Source: Paraspadella gotoi
Lineage: Eukaryota; Chaetognatha
Direction of reading: 5' to 3'
DNA: 64,000 bases
Assembly (NCBI GenBank): GCA_051294375.1
Contig: CM119263.1
Location: 27,425,376-27,489,375, forward strand
Below the pieces are notes generated by a model, which saw only the letters and a program-made list of their open reading frames with translations, was not told where the DNA came from and searched no databases. Below, in pieces: positions 48,054 through 61,878 of this stretch; the first letter of the stretch is position 1, and every line of letters starts with the position of its first letter. A program made the position numbers and the translations under genes.

Positions 48054-48352
48054 NNNNNNNNNNNNNNNNNNNNNNNNNGAGAGAGAGAGATAGCGTTAAA
48101 AACTCTCTCTCAAACACCCCTCTCCAGATGTTAATATTAGAGCGAGATCGCGAAGTGGAATACCAAAGTCTGAATTTTGCTCGTATTTTGAAACTTGTTT
48201 TTGTTTTCCTCTGGGGAAGATTAAAGACCCCTCTCTCATCTCTCTCTCTCTCTTCTCTCCTCGTCTCTCGTGCCTCTCTCTCTCTCTCTCATCCTCGTCG
48301 TCTCTCGTCTCCTCTCTCTCTCTCTCTGCTCTCTGCGATTGATTGAAGCGCT

Positions 48353-48589
48353 CGCGAAAGATTTTTCTGGGTTGCGGTTTGCCCGCTATATGGGAGAGTG
48401 ATTTTGGTGCCGGTTTCGATTTCGTGGTATCCTGGACGAAAATTTCGAGAAGCGAAAAAAAAAAAAAAAAATTTTAGAAGATTAATTGGTGTGAAAATAG
48501 AAAGTATCGATTCGGAGGAGTGGTACAAGAGAGTTAAGAGTAATTTTTTGATATATTTTTGATAGATGTTCTTATCATTAGTTATTTAA

Positions 48590-48620
<31 letters not shown>

Positions 48621-49400
48621 GATTAATTATTATTATTAATTATTATTATTATGTATTATTATTATTATTATTATTATTTGTTATTATTGTTATTATTGTT
48701 ATTATTAATTATTATTATTAATTATATTATTATTATTTATTATTTATTAATTGTTATTTATCACTATTTGAATTGTCAGATACAGATTTTGTATTTTGCA
48801 TGCTTGTTTCAACCTCAGCAACCTCAATTTTATCCGTTATCTCTCTTCTGCTGTCTCTCTCTCTCTTCTCTATTCGTCTCCTCTGCTCTCAGATCGTCTC
48901 ATCTCATTCTCTCATCATCTGCTCCTTCTCTCTCTCACAGTTCCATTCGAATTTATAGACAACTATTTCCGGTATTCCAATATGCGAATGAATGAATGGT
49001 TGAATTTCGAGTGAATGTTGCTATACAATTGACCGGCAAATATATCATAAGACAAACCTGGGTCAAAATTCTTTGGAGAGGTTGGACTTCCACTGCCTTC
49101 GAGAATTTGAACACCCTCTGTTCTTTCTCTCATTCATCTTTTTGCCGATTCCTATCAACTCCTGGTCTCAACAGACATCACAATCTAAATCTCCTCAAAC
49201 ACCCTCTTTCAGCCCTTCCACCGGCTTTCATACAACCTTGTTTTTTTGCCGGGCTTCGTCTGGCCGACCAGCTTCTGCCAAGTTTTTTAACTCTCGCTGC
49301 TCACTCTTACATCCATGTGTACGCAGATTGTTTAAAGAATGTTAACAATCGGATCGCAATTGTAAAGGATCTCTCTCGTCGTCTCTCTCTCTCTCACTCT
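48353..49400 (+). repeat. Error-rich direct copy of 47104-48053
   Basis: 48353-48594 follows 47104-47283 (shared aaagatttttctgggttg, aaattttagaagatt and ttgatagat words), and 49200-49380 follows 47911-48035 (shared acttctgccaag, cttacatccat and aacatcggatc). The part between, 48595-49199, therefore plausibly shows what the 627-base N gap at 47284-47910 should hold: mainly an ATT-repeat stretch plus unique sequence. Confidence 0.75.
48588..48766. repeat. (ATT)n imperfect repeat
   Basis: An ATT trinucleotide tract with frequent interruptions lying inside the error-rich copy. Confidence 0.9.
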
Positions 49401-49862
49401 CATCTCTCTCTCTCTGTCTCTCGTCTCTCCTCTCGTCTCTCGTGCGGTCTCTGCTCTCGTTCGTCTCTTCTCTCTTCTGCTGACTGCATCATGACTCATC
49501 ACTCCCTCTCTCTCTCCGAATCGAACAACACATGTTGATGATGGAGAAACAGGAAATTGGCCCAACGCTTTCTCCGAATTCTTGCGTCCGACGAGAAATT
49601 CGTCTTTTAAAACCTTTTTTTTTCTTTCCTTTTCTTTTTTCTTTTAATTTCTTTTGCCTTTTTTCCCATTTTTTCCTTCATATCGCTTCTCTTTTAAACT
49701 CATTTTTTTTCATGGCAGCGTGAAAAAAAACTTTTTGGATTTATCGAAATGTCAATAATCTAAAGTTATAATCGTACTTCAGAAAATATTTTTGCCTACA
49801 GTGTTGATATTATTAATTTAACTTAACTATGCAGTCAATCAAAATTAACTGAATCTATATTA
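49401..49862. other. CT-rich then AT-rich non-coding stretch
   Basis: Degenerate CT to about 49530, then T-rich sequence. No gene. Confidence 0.5.

Positions 49863-49952
<90 letters not shown>
49863..49952. repeat. (ATT)n microsatellite, about 90 bp
   Basis: A near-perfect ATT trinucleotide run. Confidence 0.95.
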
Positions 49953-49954
<2 letters not shown>

Positions 49955-51642
49955 TATACGAGAGTTAATTATTAATTAGGGTAAGGGTTTCCTCCGTTTA
50001 AGGCAAGAGAGGTCATGAGAAATGAACGGAGAGGACGAGGGAGGAGCAGAGGGAGAGGGAGAGGGAGATGAGAGCGAGAGAGAGATGCGACGAGGAGAAG
50101 AGCGGAGAGCGAGAGACGCCGGAGCGAGAGAGACGAGAGGAGACGCATGCGAGAGGAGTACGAGAGAGGACGAGAGCGCTGGAGAGAGAGGAGAGAAGGA
50201 GGGAGACTGGAAGAACGGAGAGACGCTAGAGGAGCGAGCAAGGATCGAGATGGAGGGAGAGGAGAGAAGACTTATATTCTATCATAGGTTTAGACGCTTT
50301 TCAACGATTTGTGAACGAATTTGAACAGCCATTGAGCATCTTCAATGGAGCTAAAAGCAACTTCGTTTCTTATTGCAGCCACGGCCATAATACAGCCATA
50401 CTTCAGCGTATCGCAGCATCGTGGATGGCGGAATCGGTGGGCGTGGTTCGTTTAATGGCCGCTCGATATTAATCTCGTTCTGGAGATACGAATGCGCCGC
50501 AGAGATTACGAAATAAGTTTTTTTTTCTTTTCCCTCGCATTTCTTTTTTTTCTTTCTTCAGTTAGGGATTTAGAAAAGCGAAAAGATGAGAAGGAAGAAG
50601 AGAGTGGAGTGAGAAGATAGAAGAGGGAGTAATTAAAACGAAGGTAGCAAGAGCGCTCTCGCACCTTGGCGGGATGAGCCGTTGATTCATTTCCATTATG
50701 AAAAAGTGGAAAACTCTTGTAGACGATTTCCGGAAGCGACGCAACGGTCGAGAATGCCTTCACATTCTAAGTAAAACCTTGAAATCGACGAAATCCTTAG
50801 TGAAATCGAATTTTAATAATTAAAATTAATTGTGAGATTTTCGCAAATATTCGTAGCTGGAATGAAGAAATACGTCATAGATAACTAATCGATCTATATA
50901 TCCTGACACGCTCTTCCATTCAGGGCTTAAGGTTTTTATGATTCATTATTGTTTCTATGTTATTCATTCATCATTAATTTTATTGTTTTATAGAGTTTGA
51001 GGATAGGAACCGATGTGGAATCGGGAGCAAAAGAAAATGTTCGCACAAGTCGCTGCAGCTATTTGACAGCCGCAGTTGTATCGATCACGATCTTCTAAAC
51101 AAATATAGAAACAGACGCAATACGAGGGGAGTCATTAGTGTGAGGAATGCAGGAAGCCAAAACAAATAGTAAGAAAATCATTTACCATCACGTACTTGAT
51201 AAACATTTCCCCGCGGCCACAGAGAAGAAATGTTACAAGTCCTCGATTCCCTTTGAGAGAGAGAGAGAGAGGACCTGAGATGCAGAGACGAATAATAACG
51301 AGAGAGGCAGAGACGAGAGAGAGACGATGACGAGAGAAGACTCGAGACCGAGACGTAGAGAGAGGAGACGAGAGAGTCAGAGCGCGGAAAGATCAGAGAG
51401 AGGACGTAAAAGTCGAGCAGAGGTGCAGAGAGTAAGGTGGCGGGTAACAGGTATCCGCATTACCTAACGTAGATCGCCTATGAGTTATGTTGCCAAAAAC
51501 AAATAACGTCAGTAGCCTAAAACAGAACGAGAACGAGAGAGAGATGAAGAGAGAGATCGAGAGAGGGCGAGACGAGAGGAAACGGAGGAGATGAGAGACG
51601 GAGAGAGATGAGAAGATGAGAGAGAAGACGAGAGTAGCAAGC
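49953..51642. other. Non-coding stretch with disordered GA-rich parts
   Basis: 50020-50260 and 51255-51440 plus 51525-51642 are irregular GA-rich sequence with scattered C and T, like error-rich readings of a GA microsatellite. 50280-51240 is ordinary AT-rich DNA. A minus-strand open frame at 50506-50763 has no recognisable features. Confidence 0.5.
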
Positions 51643-51674
51643 NNNNNNNNNNNNNNNNNNNNNNNNNGATGCGT

Positions 51675-51755
51675 CACGTGAAACTCGAAGAGGATAATGA
51701 TGATGATGACGATCGTAATCACGTGATAACTTTTTAAAGATCACGTGATCACGTG
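51675..51755. promoter_or_regulatory. Cluster of four CACGTG E-boxes
   Basis: CACGTG occurs at 51675-51680, 51720-51725, 51742-51747 and 51750-51755. The last two overlap in a perfect palindrome, tcacgtgatcacgtga, and the first has the extended form gtcacgtga. CACGTG is bound by bHLH factors such as Myc/Max, USF, MITF/TFEB and CLOCK-type dimers. The cluster begins a few bases right of a 25-base N gap, so its left extent is unknown. Confidence 0.5.
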
Positions 51756-52246
51756 AACAGATATTTAGACAAAACTATGAAACTGAGAGTCGAACGCCTC
51801 TAAGACGATGAGTGTTGAGAGCGTGGAGAGTATCAGCGTCATTTCTCTCTCTCTCTCTCTCTCTCTCTCTGCTCTCTCTACATCTTCTCTCTCTCCTTCT
51901 CTGGCTCTGCGTGTCTCTCTCTCTCTGCCTCTTCGGCGTAGGTCGAATTCATGTTTAACTTTCAAACGGTAGATCGAGAAGTAAATTCAATCTTTAGAAA
52001 GTCGGAAGCAGATATTTTCTCTCTTTCTACTTCTTTGTTAAGTTAGGCTTTTCCAATTACATCAAGTTAAAGTAACGAAATGTTTATATTAAATACGTTA
52101 ATTAATTTATATAACATATAATTATCATGAATAGAGACCGAAGTTAAATCTGAGCAAATTCTGGTAATTTCGCCTCAGGCTGAAATCTAGAGACCTGTCT
52201 TCTTTTATTGCGCAGATGTCCTTTCCTACTTTTCCTCTTCGTTTGC

Positions 52247-52285
<39 letters not shown>

Positions 52286-53068
52286 ATTCAAACTATCTTG
52301 TCATGCCGTCTCTAAACGCGCCTCTGTAAAGAGGATACTCAAAAATCTCAGCAGAGGGAAAAAATTTGTGAGAAGCACCGCTGGAGGGTCTCAAAGTCTT
52401 CGATTAATTAATTGTTTGTCCCTTTTATACGACGCTTTTTATTAATTGTTAGAATTAAATATTTGTTTTGTTTTCAAAATGTCATTTGCATTTTGCAGCA
52501 TGTATGAGATTTTATAATTGAGATAAGAATTGTAAGATTTGTTTGTTGAATGTATTTATTTGTCTTTGTAAAGTTGTATATTTTGATATTTATTCAAATT
52601 AAGCACCGCGTTTTTACTTAGGTTACTTAGGTTCACGTTACATTTAAAAAGTCATCATTAAAATTTTCTAAAAACAGCAGAGCAACCGACCGACCGTAAG
52701 TCATGTGACTGAGTCGATTCCAGCTTCTGACAAAATAAAAAAAAGGGAAGAGAGAGAATTAATCGACCAAAAAGACACAAAAAAAGGGAAAAAGGAGTAA
52801 GAGTACACCAGAAGACTACATACAAAGGCTATAAAAGATGCAAAAAAAGGCGAAGTCCTTCAAAGGCAAAAAGAGAAAAAAAAATCATTGCGCGCCGGAA
52901 GGAGGAGATTTTTAGTACCTGAGATTCTTTTNNNNNNNNNNNNNNNNNNNNNNNNNNNNNNNNNNNNNNNNNNNNNNNNGCGACGCTAGGGAGGCGAACT
53001 TTTCGATTACCTTAACAAAACATTTCTGTCACCCACTTTAAAGGACTCCGACAGAGAGAGAGAAAGAA
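51756..53068. other. Non-coding stretch upstream of the Robo exons
   Basis: Includes short CT tracts (51846-51870, 52252-52281), AT-rich DNA, and a small gap at 52932-52979. It is probably Robo intron, given what follows. I did not find an Ig1 exon here. A purine-rich part at 52840-52925 resembles 61190-61281 in the same orientation. Confidence 0.5.
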
Positions 53069-53412
53069 NNNNNNNNNNNNNNNNNNNNNNNNNNNNNNNN
53101 NNNNNNNNNNNNNNNNNNNNNNNNNNNNNNNNNNNNNNNNNNNNNNNNNNNNNNNNNNNNNNNNNNNNNNNNNNNNNNNNNNNNNNNNNNNNNNNNNNNN
53201 NNNNNNNNNNNNNNNNNNNNNNNNNNNNNNNNNNNTTTTTTCCCAAAAAATCGACCTCCTTTCTTCTTTTCTTTTTCTTTTCTCTTCTCAAACTTTTCGA
53301 GAAGGCGAGAGAGACAACGAAATGTGACCACGTGACCAATTTCGATCCACCTATAACACGCCCCCCCCTTTTTTTTCCCCACCTCCCACTCCTTCCTTTC
53401 CACATCCTCCAG

Positions 53413-53567
53413 CTCTGCGCGAGAATTTCCGCATCCACCCTTCGAATCAGTTCGCGGCGTCGGGCGACACGGTGACGCTCCACTGCGTCCCGCCCAACGG
53501 GTATCCTCCGCCGAATGTGGCGTGGAACCGGAACGGAGCGCTGCTGCCGATGGGCGGCCGATATCAG
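53413..53567 (+). CDS. robo: Robo receptor exon: first half of Ig domain 2
   Basis: A 155-base exon with acceptor cctccag before 53413 and donor gtgagt from 53568. After two bases of a split codon it reads LRENFRIHPSNQF, then GDTVTLHCVPPNGYPPPNV and a WNRNG strand, ending GGRYQ in phase 0. The LR-[DE]-x-FR start, the conserved Cys in strand B, the proline/glycine-rich PP-G-P-P turn and the Trp of strand C are hallmarks of Roundabout Ig2. Robo is a neuronal single-pass membrane receptor for Slit, and Ig1 and Ig2 make the Slit contact. The exon stops mid-domain, so it must splice to the next. An error-rich reverse copy lies at 60468-60631. I cannot say which Robo paralogue this is. Confidence 0.92.
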
Positions 53568-55100
53568 GTGAGTTGGAGGAGGAGGTGGAGGGGTGAGGAG
53601 TTGGGGTAGGGAGAGGGTAGGAAAAGAGGGTGATAATGATTTTGAGTGGAAGGGTGGATGTTAAGGGGCGTGATGATATGGCTAAGTGTTGAAAATGGAT
53701 AATTTGAACCAAATTCATAGACGGTTAAAAATAATATCAGATAAGCGAAAAAACTGACAAATGATTCAAAATGATATAGTTTAGGGACAGTTAATGATAA
53801 TGATTATATATAAAAGAAAAGATAAGTTAAATTATAAGGTTTATACATAAAGGTAAGTTTTAAAGACCAGTTGACTTTAGAATACGTTAACGGGTGAGTT
53901 AGACAAGATTGACACGTCAAGCGAGATTGACCTGTCAGACATGTCATCGAGACCCTGCCTCGTCTCCATGTTTCATGTTTGACGGAGGAGAAACGGATTG
54001 CTTTCTCTGTCGCCCGAAGGAAGATTCGACTCTCGTTACAATTTCGAGTTATTGTATCCAAAAATTGTAGCGCGACTCGGGCTGAGCTCCTCTTTATTAA
54101 AAAGAGACGAAGGGAATTTGATTCCCCGAATTTCGCGCGAGGATTTTGTCTCTTCGTTTTTTTCTTGCGTCTCGTTTTGCTGGAGGCCATAGGGGGCGCG
54201 CATTCGCAGGGGGCCTAAAATTGAAGGGGGGCCTCTGATTGAAAAGAAGGCTCTCGACTGCCCTCCCAAAAAAAGAACGATGAATCGCATTAGCTCTTTG
54301 AGAATTTTCCATTAAATACATACGAGTGATAAAAATTTTAAAAAAATCATCTCCATTTTAAAAACAGATGATCGCATCCATTGCCCCCCCCACAGCACAT
54401 CTTGCTCTATCCCAAAAAAAAACGTGGTCTCTTTCATTGCGCAAACTCAATGATCTGGTTCGCAGAAAAACAAAAGATCAAAGGATTTTAAAATGAAAAA
54501 AACAAAAACCGGAAGAGAAGCGAAACCGAAATTTTCGGACAAAAGAGCAGAGAGAGATAGAGAGAGGGACAGAGAGAANNNNNNNNNNNNNNNNNNNNNN
54601 NNNNNNNNNNNNNNNNNNNNNNNNNNNNNNNNNNNNNNNNNNNNNNNNNNNNNNNNNNNNNNNNNNNNNNNNNNNNNNNNNNNNNNNNNNNNNNNNNNNN
54701 NNNNNNNNNNNNNNNNNNNNNNNNNNNNNNNNNNNNNNNNNNNNNNNNNNNNNNNNNNNNNNNNNNNNNNNNNNNNNNNNNNNNNNNNNNNNNNNNNNNN
54801 NNNNNNNNNNNNNNNNNNNNNNNNNNNNNNNNNNNNNNNNNNNNNNNNNNNNNNATGCATCGGCGTTCGTATCCCGAGCAAAAGAGACCCAAAAGTGAAG
54901 CGCAACTTTAGAAGTAGAACTGGAGAATATTAAAAATAATAGTCGATAATTTACTGTATATAACTGTATGTCATTCATTAACTGTCAGCTCATGACTCGT
55001 TAAGGTTGTTGTTTTTGTCGTTGTCGTTGTCTATGTTGTTGTCACCAAAAAAGCGACTATAATTTTTTTTAGACAAGGAGACAACTACAAAAAAAAAAAA

Positions 55101-55342
55101 NNNNNNNNNNNNNNNNNNNNNNNNNNNNNNNNNNNNNNNNNNNNNNNNNNNNNNNNNNNNNNNNNNNNNNNNNNNNNNNNNNNNNNNNNNNNNNNNNNNN
55201 NNNNNNNNNNNNNNNNNNNNNNNNNNNNNNNNNNNNNNNNNNNNNNNNNNNNNNNNNNNNNNNNNNNNNNNNNNNNNNNNNNNNNNNNNNNNNNNNNNNN
55301 NNNNNNNNNNNNNNNNNNNNNNNNNNNNNNNNNNNNNNNNNN
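55101..55342. other. Assembly gap cutting into a Robo exon
   Basis: 242 N. The gap removes the acceptor and first codons of the exon that resumes at 55343. The inverted copy at about 58640-58699 suggests the missing start reads roughly IIGASGLVI before the visible HDVRIDDAG. Confidence 0.95.
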
Positions 55343-55578
55343 CACGACGTCCGCATCGACGACGCCGGGACCTTTCAGTGTTTCGCCAATAACGTCGTCG
55401 GGACGAGAAAGAGCGAATCGGCGCGTCTCGTCATCCGCGCCAAACCGCGGATTCTCAGGAAGCCGCAGGACGCGACGAAGCTGCAGGCTGAGACGGTGGA
55501 GTTCACCTGCGAGGTGGCGGGAGATCCGAAGCCGACGATAGTGTGGAGGAAGGAGGCCGGGCACATCCCTGTGGGAAG
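55343..55578 (+). CDS. robo: Robo receptor exon: second half of Ig2 and first half of Ig3 (5' end in gap)
   Basis: Visible for 236 bases, in frame from the first base after the gap, with donor gtgagt at 55579. It reads HDVRIDDAGTFQCFANNVVG, the D-x-G-x-Y/F-x-C strand F signature that closes Ig2, then a linker with RAKPRILRKPQD, then Ig3 with FTCEVAGDPKPTIVWRKE, giving the strand B Cys and strand C Trp. It ends AGHIPVG plus two bases (phase 2). Robo Ig3 typically reads F-x-C-x-x-x-GDP-x-P-x-x-x-W-x-K, so family assignment is firm. The intron position inside Ig3 agrees in phase with the exon found on the opposite strand at 56975-56770. The true 5' end is hidden in the N run. Confidence 0.92.
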
Positions 55579-55849
55579 GTGAGTGTGGGCAAGAAATGCG
55601 GGCGCTGTCGTGGGGAGTTTAATCTTCCGGTTCGTACGGCTGTTCGGGAATCCATTTCATTTCACGAGATCGCAGTATATCCTGAGGTCTTCAGTAGGCC
55701 CTCACTAGGACCTTGGTAGACTTTTTTCTTTTCTTCACTAAACTTACCCCAACCTCTCAGTCCTCAACCTCCGATCTTCCGTCTTAACCATCTCTCACCC
55801 TCTTTTCTTCGTAAACAGAGAATTTACGCTGAGATCCGCTATTTCCGAA

Positions 55850-58089
<2,240 letters not shown>

Positions 58090-58397
58090 AATAAGCGGTA
58101 GCTTCAAGCGTAAATTTTCTGAATTTACGATAGAAAAGAGGGTGTGAAGAGATGGTAAAAGCGGAATAATCGGAGGTGAGGACCTGAGCGAGTTGGGGGT
58201 AAGCTTAGTGAAGAAAGAAAAAGTTAACCAAAGGTTCGCTAGTGAGGGCTACTTTTGAAAGACCTCAGGAAGATGAGCGCGATTAGCCTGCGAAATGAAA
58301 AAATGGTATGGTCCCGAGCAAGCGCCTACAACCGGGGAGAAAATTTATTTTTAAACTCCCACGCACCAGCGCCGCAATATGTTGTCCCACCACTCAC

Positions 58398-58699
58398 CTT
58401 CCCACAGGAGGATGTGCCTCGCCCAGGCACTCCTTCGCTCCACACTATCGTGCGCGCTTTCGGATCTCCGTCCCGACCCCTCCAGCAGGTGCAACCACTC
58501 AATACAAACCGTCTCAGCCTGCAGCTTTCGTCCGCTTCCTGCGGCTTCCTGAGAAATCCGCGGTTTGCCGCGGTGGGACGAGCATACGCGCCGAGCGCTC
58601 TTGCTCGATCCACGACGTATTGCGCGAACACTTAAACGAGTTCACGGCGTTCCGCGATGGGGACGGTCGTGATGGAACAGGCCACTCGCGCCCATGATA
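58398..58699 (-). pseudogene. Damaged copy of the Robo Ig2b/Ig3a exon in the inverted block
   Basis: On the minus strand, acceptor cccacatccag ends at 58700 and a donor (ggaag|gtgag) follows 58398. The sequence tracks the 55343-55578 exon but shifts frame repeatedly: FAQYVVDRARA in place of FANNVVGTRKS, then GFLRKPQ, then GDPKARTIVW. It extends about 60 bases further 5' than the clean exon, supplying its hidden start. Labelled pseudogene only because it cannot be translated. It is more likely sequencing error in an inserted read. Confidence 0.7.
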
Positions 58700-59480
58700 C
58701 TGGATGTGGGGGGAGAGGGATGTGGTATGTGCGGGGCGAGGAAGGAGGATGTACTGGGGCGTGAAGGAGGATATGGGATGTGGGGAAAATACGTTTTCAA
58801 CGTCGTTCAATTTTTATTTTATATCGATTGTCAATTAGAATTTAAAATGAGCTTAAGATGGCTGAAAAAAGTATTAATAATCAAGCCCAATTCTTAGGGA
58901 ACTTCGTTTGAAATTTTTTTTTTTGTAGTTGTTCCCTTTGTTCTAAAAAAAAATTAAATTTGATAGTCGCTTTTTGGTGACAAAACATAGACCAACGAAC
59001 AACGACAAAACAACAACCTTAACTCGAGTTCATGAGCTGACATTTAATGGAATGATCATATACAGTTATATACAGTAAAGATTACGGACTATTAAATTTA
59101 ATTCATCTCTCAGTTTCAACTCAAAGTTGCGCTTCACTTTGGGCTGCTCGGAAAAGTTTAACCGGATGTGAGCAGTATTTATAGCGAAGCGATCGAACTT
59201 CCCTCGCCTTCGATCGTTTTCCTCTCTCTCGGTCTCTCCTCATCTGCTCTCTGCTCTCTCATCTCGCTCGTCTCTCTCTCTCCTCCTCCTCTCTTCATCG
59301 TTCCTCCTCGGAGCCAAAGACGAAGATTTCGGCGTGACTTGCCGCAGGCGAGGAGAGAGAGAGAGAGACCGCGCGAACCACACGTACTTAACCTTTCAAC
59401 TGTTACGCCTCTCTTCTTATCTGCTCTCTCTCTTCTCTCTCTCTCCTCCTCTCTCTCTCTCTCTCGTCTCTCTCTTCTCT

Positions 59481-59535
<55 letters not shown>

Positions 59536-60467
59536 CTCTCTCTCTCTCTGTCTTCCCTCGCCTGATTACTCAATTTTTTCTTTCTCAAGAATTCTTCATT
59601 TTTTTTACCATCTCCATTATCGGGCCATCGATCACCGCCCGCTTTTCATCTTCGAACGCTCAACGCTCCCTCTCTTCTCTTTCTCTCTGTCCCTCTCTTC
59701 TATCTCTCTCTGCCTCTTTTGTCCGAAAATTTCGGTTCGTTCTCTTTCGGTTTTTGTTTTTTCATTTTAATCCTTTTGATCTTTTGTTTTTTTCTGCGAA
59801 CCAGATCATTGAGTTTTTGCGCAATGAAAGAGACCACGTTTTTTTTTGGGATAAAGCAAGATGTCTGTGGGGGCGGGGGGGGCCAAGGATGCCGATCATC
59901 TGTTTTTAATATGGAGTGAGTTTTTTTAAAATTATTTATCACTCGTATGTATTTAATGGCATAATTCTCAAAGAGCTAATGCGATTCATCCGTAATCTTC
60001 CTTCGGGCGACAGAGAATAGCAATCGTTCTCCTCCGGTCAACAAAATATTGAAAACATGGAGACGCAGGAAGGGCTCTCGATGACATGTTCTGACAGGTC
60101 AATCTCGCTTGACGTGTCCAATTCTTGTTCTAAACTCACCCGTTTACGTTATTCTTAAGTCAACGGTTCTTTTTAAAACTTTACCTTTATGTCTAAACCT
60201 TATAATTACTTATCTTTTCTTTTATATATAATCATTATCATTAACTGTCATCTAACTATATCATTGAATCATTTGTCAGTTTTTCGTCTTATCTGATATT
60301 TTTTTAGACCGTCTATGACTTTTGGTTCAAATTATCCATTTTCAACACTTATTTCCATATTCATCACGCCCTTAACATCACCTTCTCACTCAATAATCAT
60401 TATCACCTCTTTCCTACTTCTCCCTACCCGACTCTCCACCCCTCCACCTCCGTCCTCCAATCTCACT

Positions 60468-60631
60468 CTGATATCGGTCCGTCCGCCCTGCGGGCAAGCA
60501 GCGCTCCGTTCCGTTCCACGCCACATTCGGCGGAGGGATACCGTTGGGCGGGACGAAAGTGGAGCGTCACCGTGTTTCGCCCGACGCCGCGAACTGATTC
60601 GAAGGGTGGATGCGGAAATTCTCGCGCAGAG
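60468..60631 (-). pseudogene. Damaged copy of the Robo Ig2a exon in the inverted block
   Basis: The minus strand reads from acceptor cacatctcag (ending at 60632) through LRENFRIHPSNQFAASG, identical to the clean exon, then drifts by indels and ends at about 60468 with gatatcag followed by a damaged donor (agtgag where the clean exon has gtgag). The perfect start and error-rich remainder argue for one origin with the 53413-53567 exon. Confidence 0.75.
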
Positions 60632-60860
60632 CTGAGATGTGAAGGAAGGAGTGGGAGGTGCGCGGAAAAAAAAGGGGGGGGCGTGTGTTATAGGTGATCG
60701 AAATGTCACGTTGGTCACATTTTACGTTGCTCTCAAGCCTTCTCGAAAAGAGTTTGAGAAGAGAAAAGAAAAAAAGAAAAGGAAGAAAGGAGGTCGATTT
60801 TTTGCGGACAAATAATCGCGTAAGACAGATGTGTGAAACGATACTCTCTCTCTCTTCTTC

Positions 60861-60905
<45 letters not shown>

Positions 60906-61015
60906 TTTTTTCTTTTCTCTCTCTCTGTCGGAGTCTTGTAAATTGTGTGGTTGACAGGAAATGTAAAAATCTGTTTAGGTCTCCATCCGTCAAAGTTCGT
61001 CTCCCTCGCGTTCGC

Positions 61016-61668
61016 GATTGAACTAGTGCTGCGGTACAATTGGAAGCCAAAAAAAGGGAAAATAAATCCGAAGGAAAAAAAATGTCGAAACAAAAAGAAC
61101 AAAAAAAACAGGGAAAAAATGAAGCTTGCCTTACAGGTCACAATGTAAACAAGAATATAAACAGGTGTCTTCCTTTTATCAAAAATGATGTGCCAAAAAA
61201 GGCGACAGTCTCCCTACTTCAAAGTGCAAAAAATAACACACAAAAAAAAATCATGGCGCCGTGCATCGAGGGAGATTTTTANNNNNNNNNNNNNNNNNNN
61301 NNNNNNTCTGTCAGGGTCGGGATGCGAGCTGAGGTCGTTCAGGGGTTAAAGGTAATGGAGGAGGAGGAGGAGGAGTAGGAGGAAGATGCAGAAGAAGAAG
61401 AAGAACAACGAAGAGAAATGGTTAATTTAATTGAGAATCTTTCGTTTTTGTCTCTTAATTTTTGAGTTTATTTTCTTTATATAAAATTGATATAACAAAT
61501 GTTATAATTATTCGTTATTCTAATAAACAATGATTTTCAATTCTGTAGACTCGACATCTGATAAATTAATAAATGTGTTTATTGATGAATTTATTTCAGA
61601 AATAGATATTTAGATGATATAAATGTTATTAATTACATTCTTCCCTTTCTCTCTCCCCCTCTTTCCAG
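61016..61668. other. Intron sequence with 25-base gap
   Basis: Purine-rich to the 25-N gap at 61282-61306, then a (GGA)n-rich run at 61356-61412 and AT-rich intron leading to the polypyrimidine tract of the next exon. No gene of its own. Confidence 0.6.
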
Positions 61669-61878
61669 TGTCGCGTGTCGGGCAACCCCCCGCCCGCTGT
61701 CTTCTGGCAGCGAGAGGGCGACCAGGAGCTGATGTTCCCGGGTCAACCGACGGGCCGCCTCTTCGTCACGGGTCTCGGGGATCTCCAGCTGAAGGACGTG
61801 AGGAAAGGAGACGCCGGAGTTTACGTCTGCAGCGCCTTGTCCGTCGCCGGAAGTTCGTCGGCCAAGGCTGAGTTGAAG
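61669..61878 (+). CDS. robo: Robo receptor exon: second half of Ig4
   Basis: A 210-base, 70-codon exon in phase 0 at both ends, between acceptor ctctttccag and donor gtgagg. It opens with the strand B Cys (CRVSGNPPPAVFWQREG, with the strand C Trp), continues with QELMFPG and TGDLQ-type LGDLQLKDVRKGDAG, and closes with VYVCSALSVAGSSSAKAELK. The N-P-P-P-x-V/I-F-W motif, the L-M/L-F-P/S stretch after it and the C-S/Q-x-x-x-V-A-G-S ending are diagnostic of Robo Ig4. Ig4 has been linked to receptor dimerisation in vertebrate Robo, which is family knowledge and not seen here. The preceding part of Ig4 is in the minus-strand exon at 56975-56770, and the two join exactly at the Cys. Confidence 0.95.

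Larger units (their letters stand above)
58090..61015 (-). repeat. Error-rich inverted copy of 52980-55850
   Basis: Reverse complement of the region holding the first two plus-strand Robo exons, including intron sequence. For example 58090-58270 mirrors 55680-55850, 59960-60230 mirrors 53800-54010, and 60960-61015 mirrors 52980-53040. Divergence is mostly small indels spread evenly over exon and intron. It spans gaps 53069-53235, 54579-54854 and 55101-55342 of the clean copy and so suggests their content (mostly CT/GA tracts and one exon end). Confidence 0.9.

Noticed and set aside
58090-61015. A genuine second, inverted Robo pseudogene
   Set aside because: Indels are as frequent in exons as in introns and point substitutions are few, and a 25-N gap lies close by. 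Read error and misplacement fit better, though read mapping is needed to prove it.
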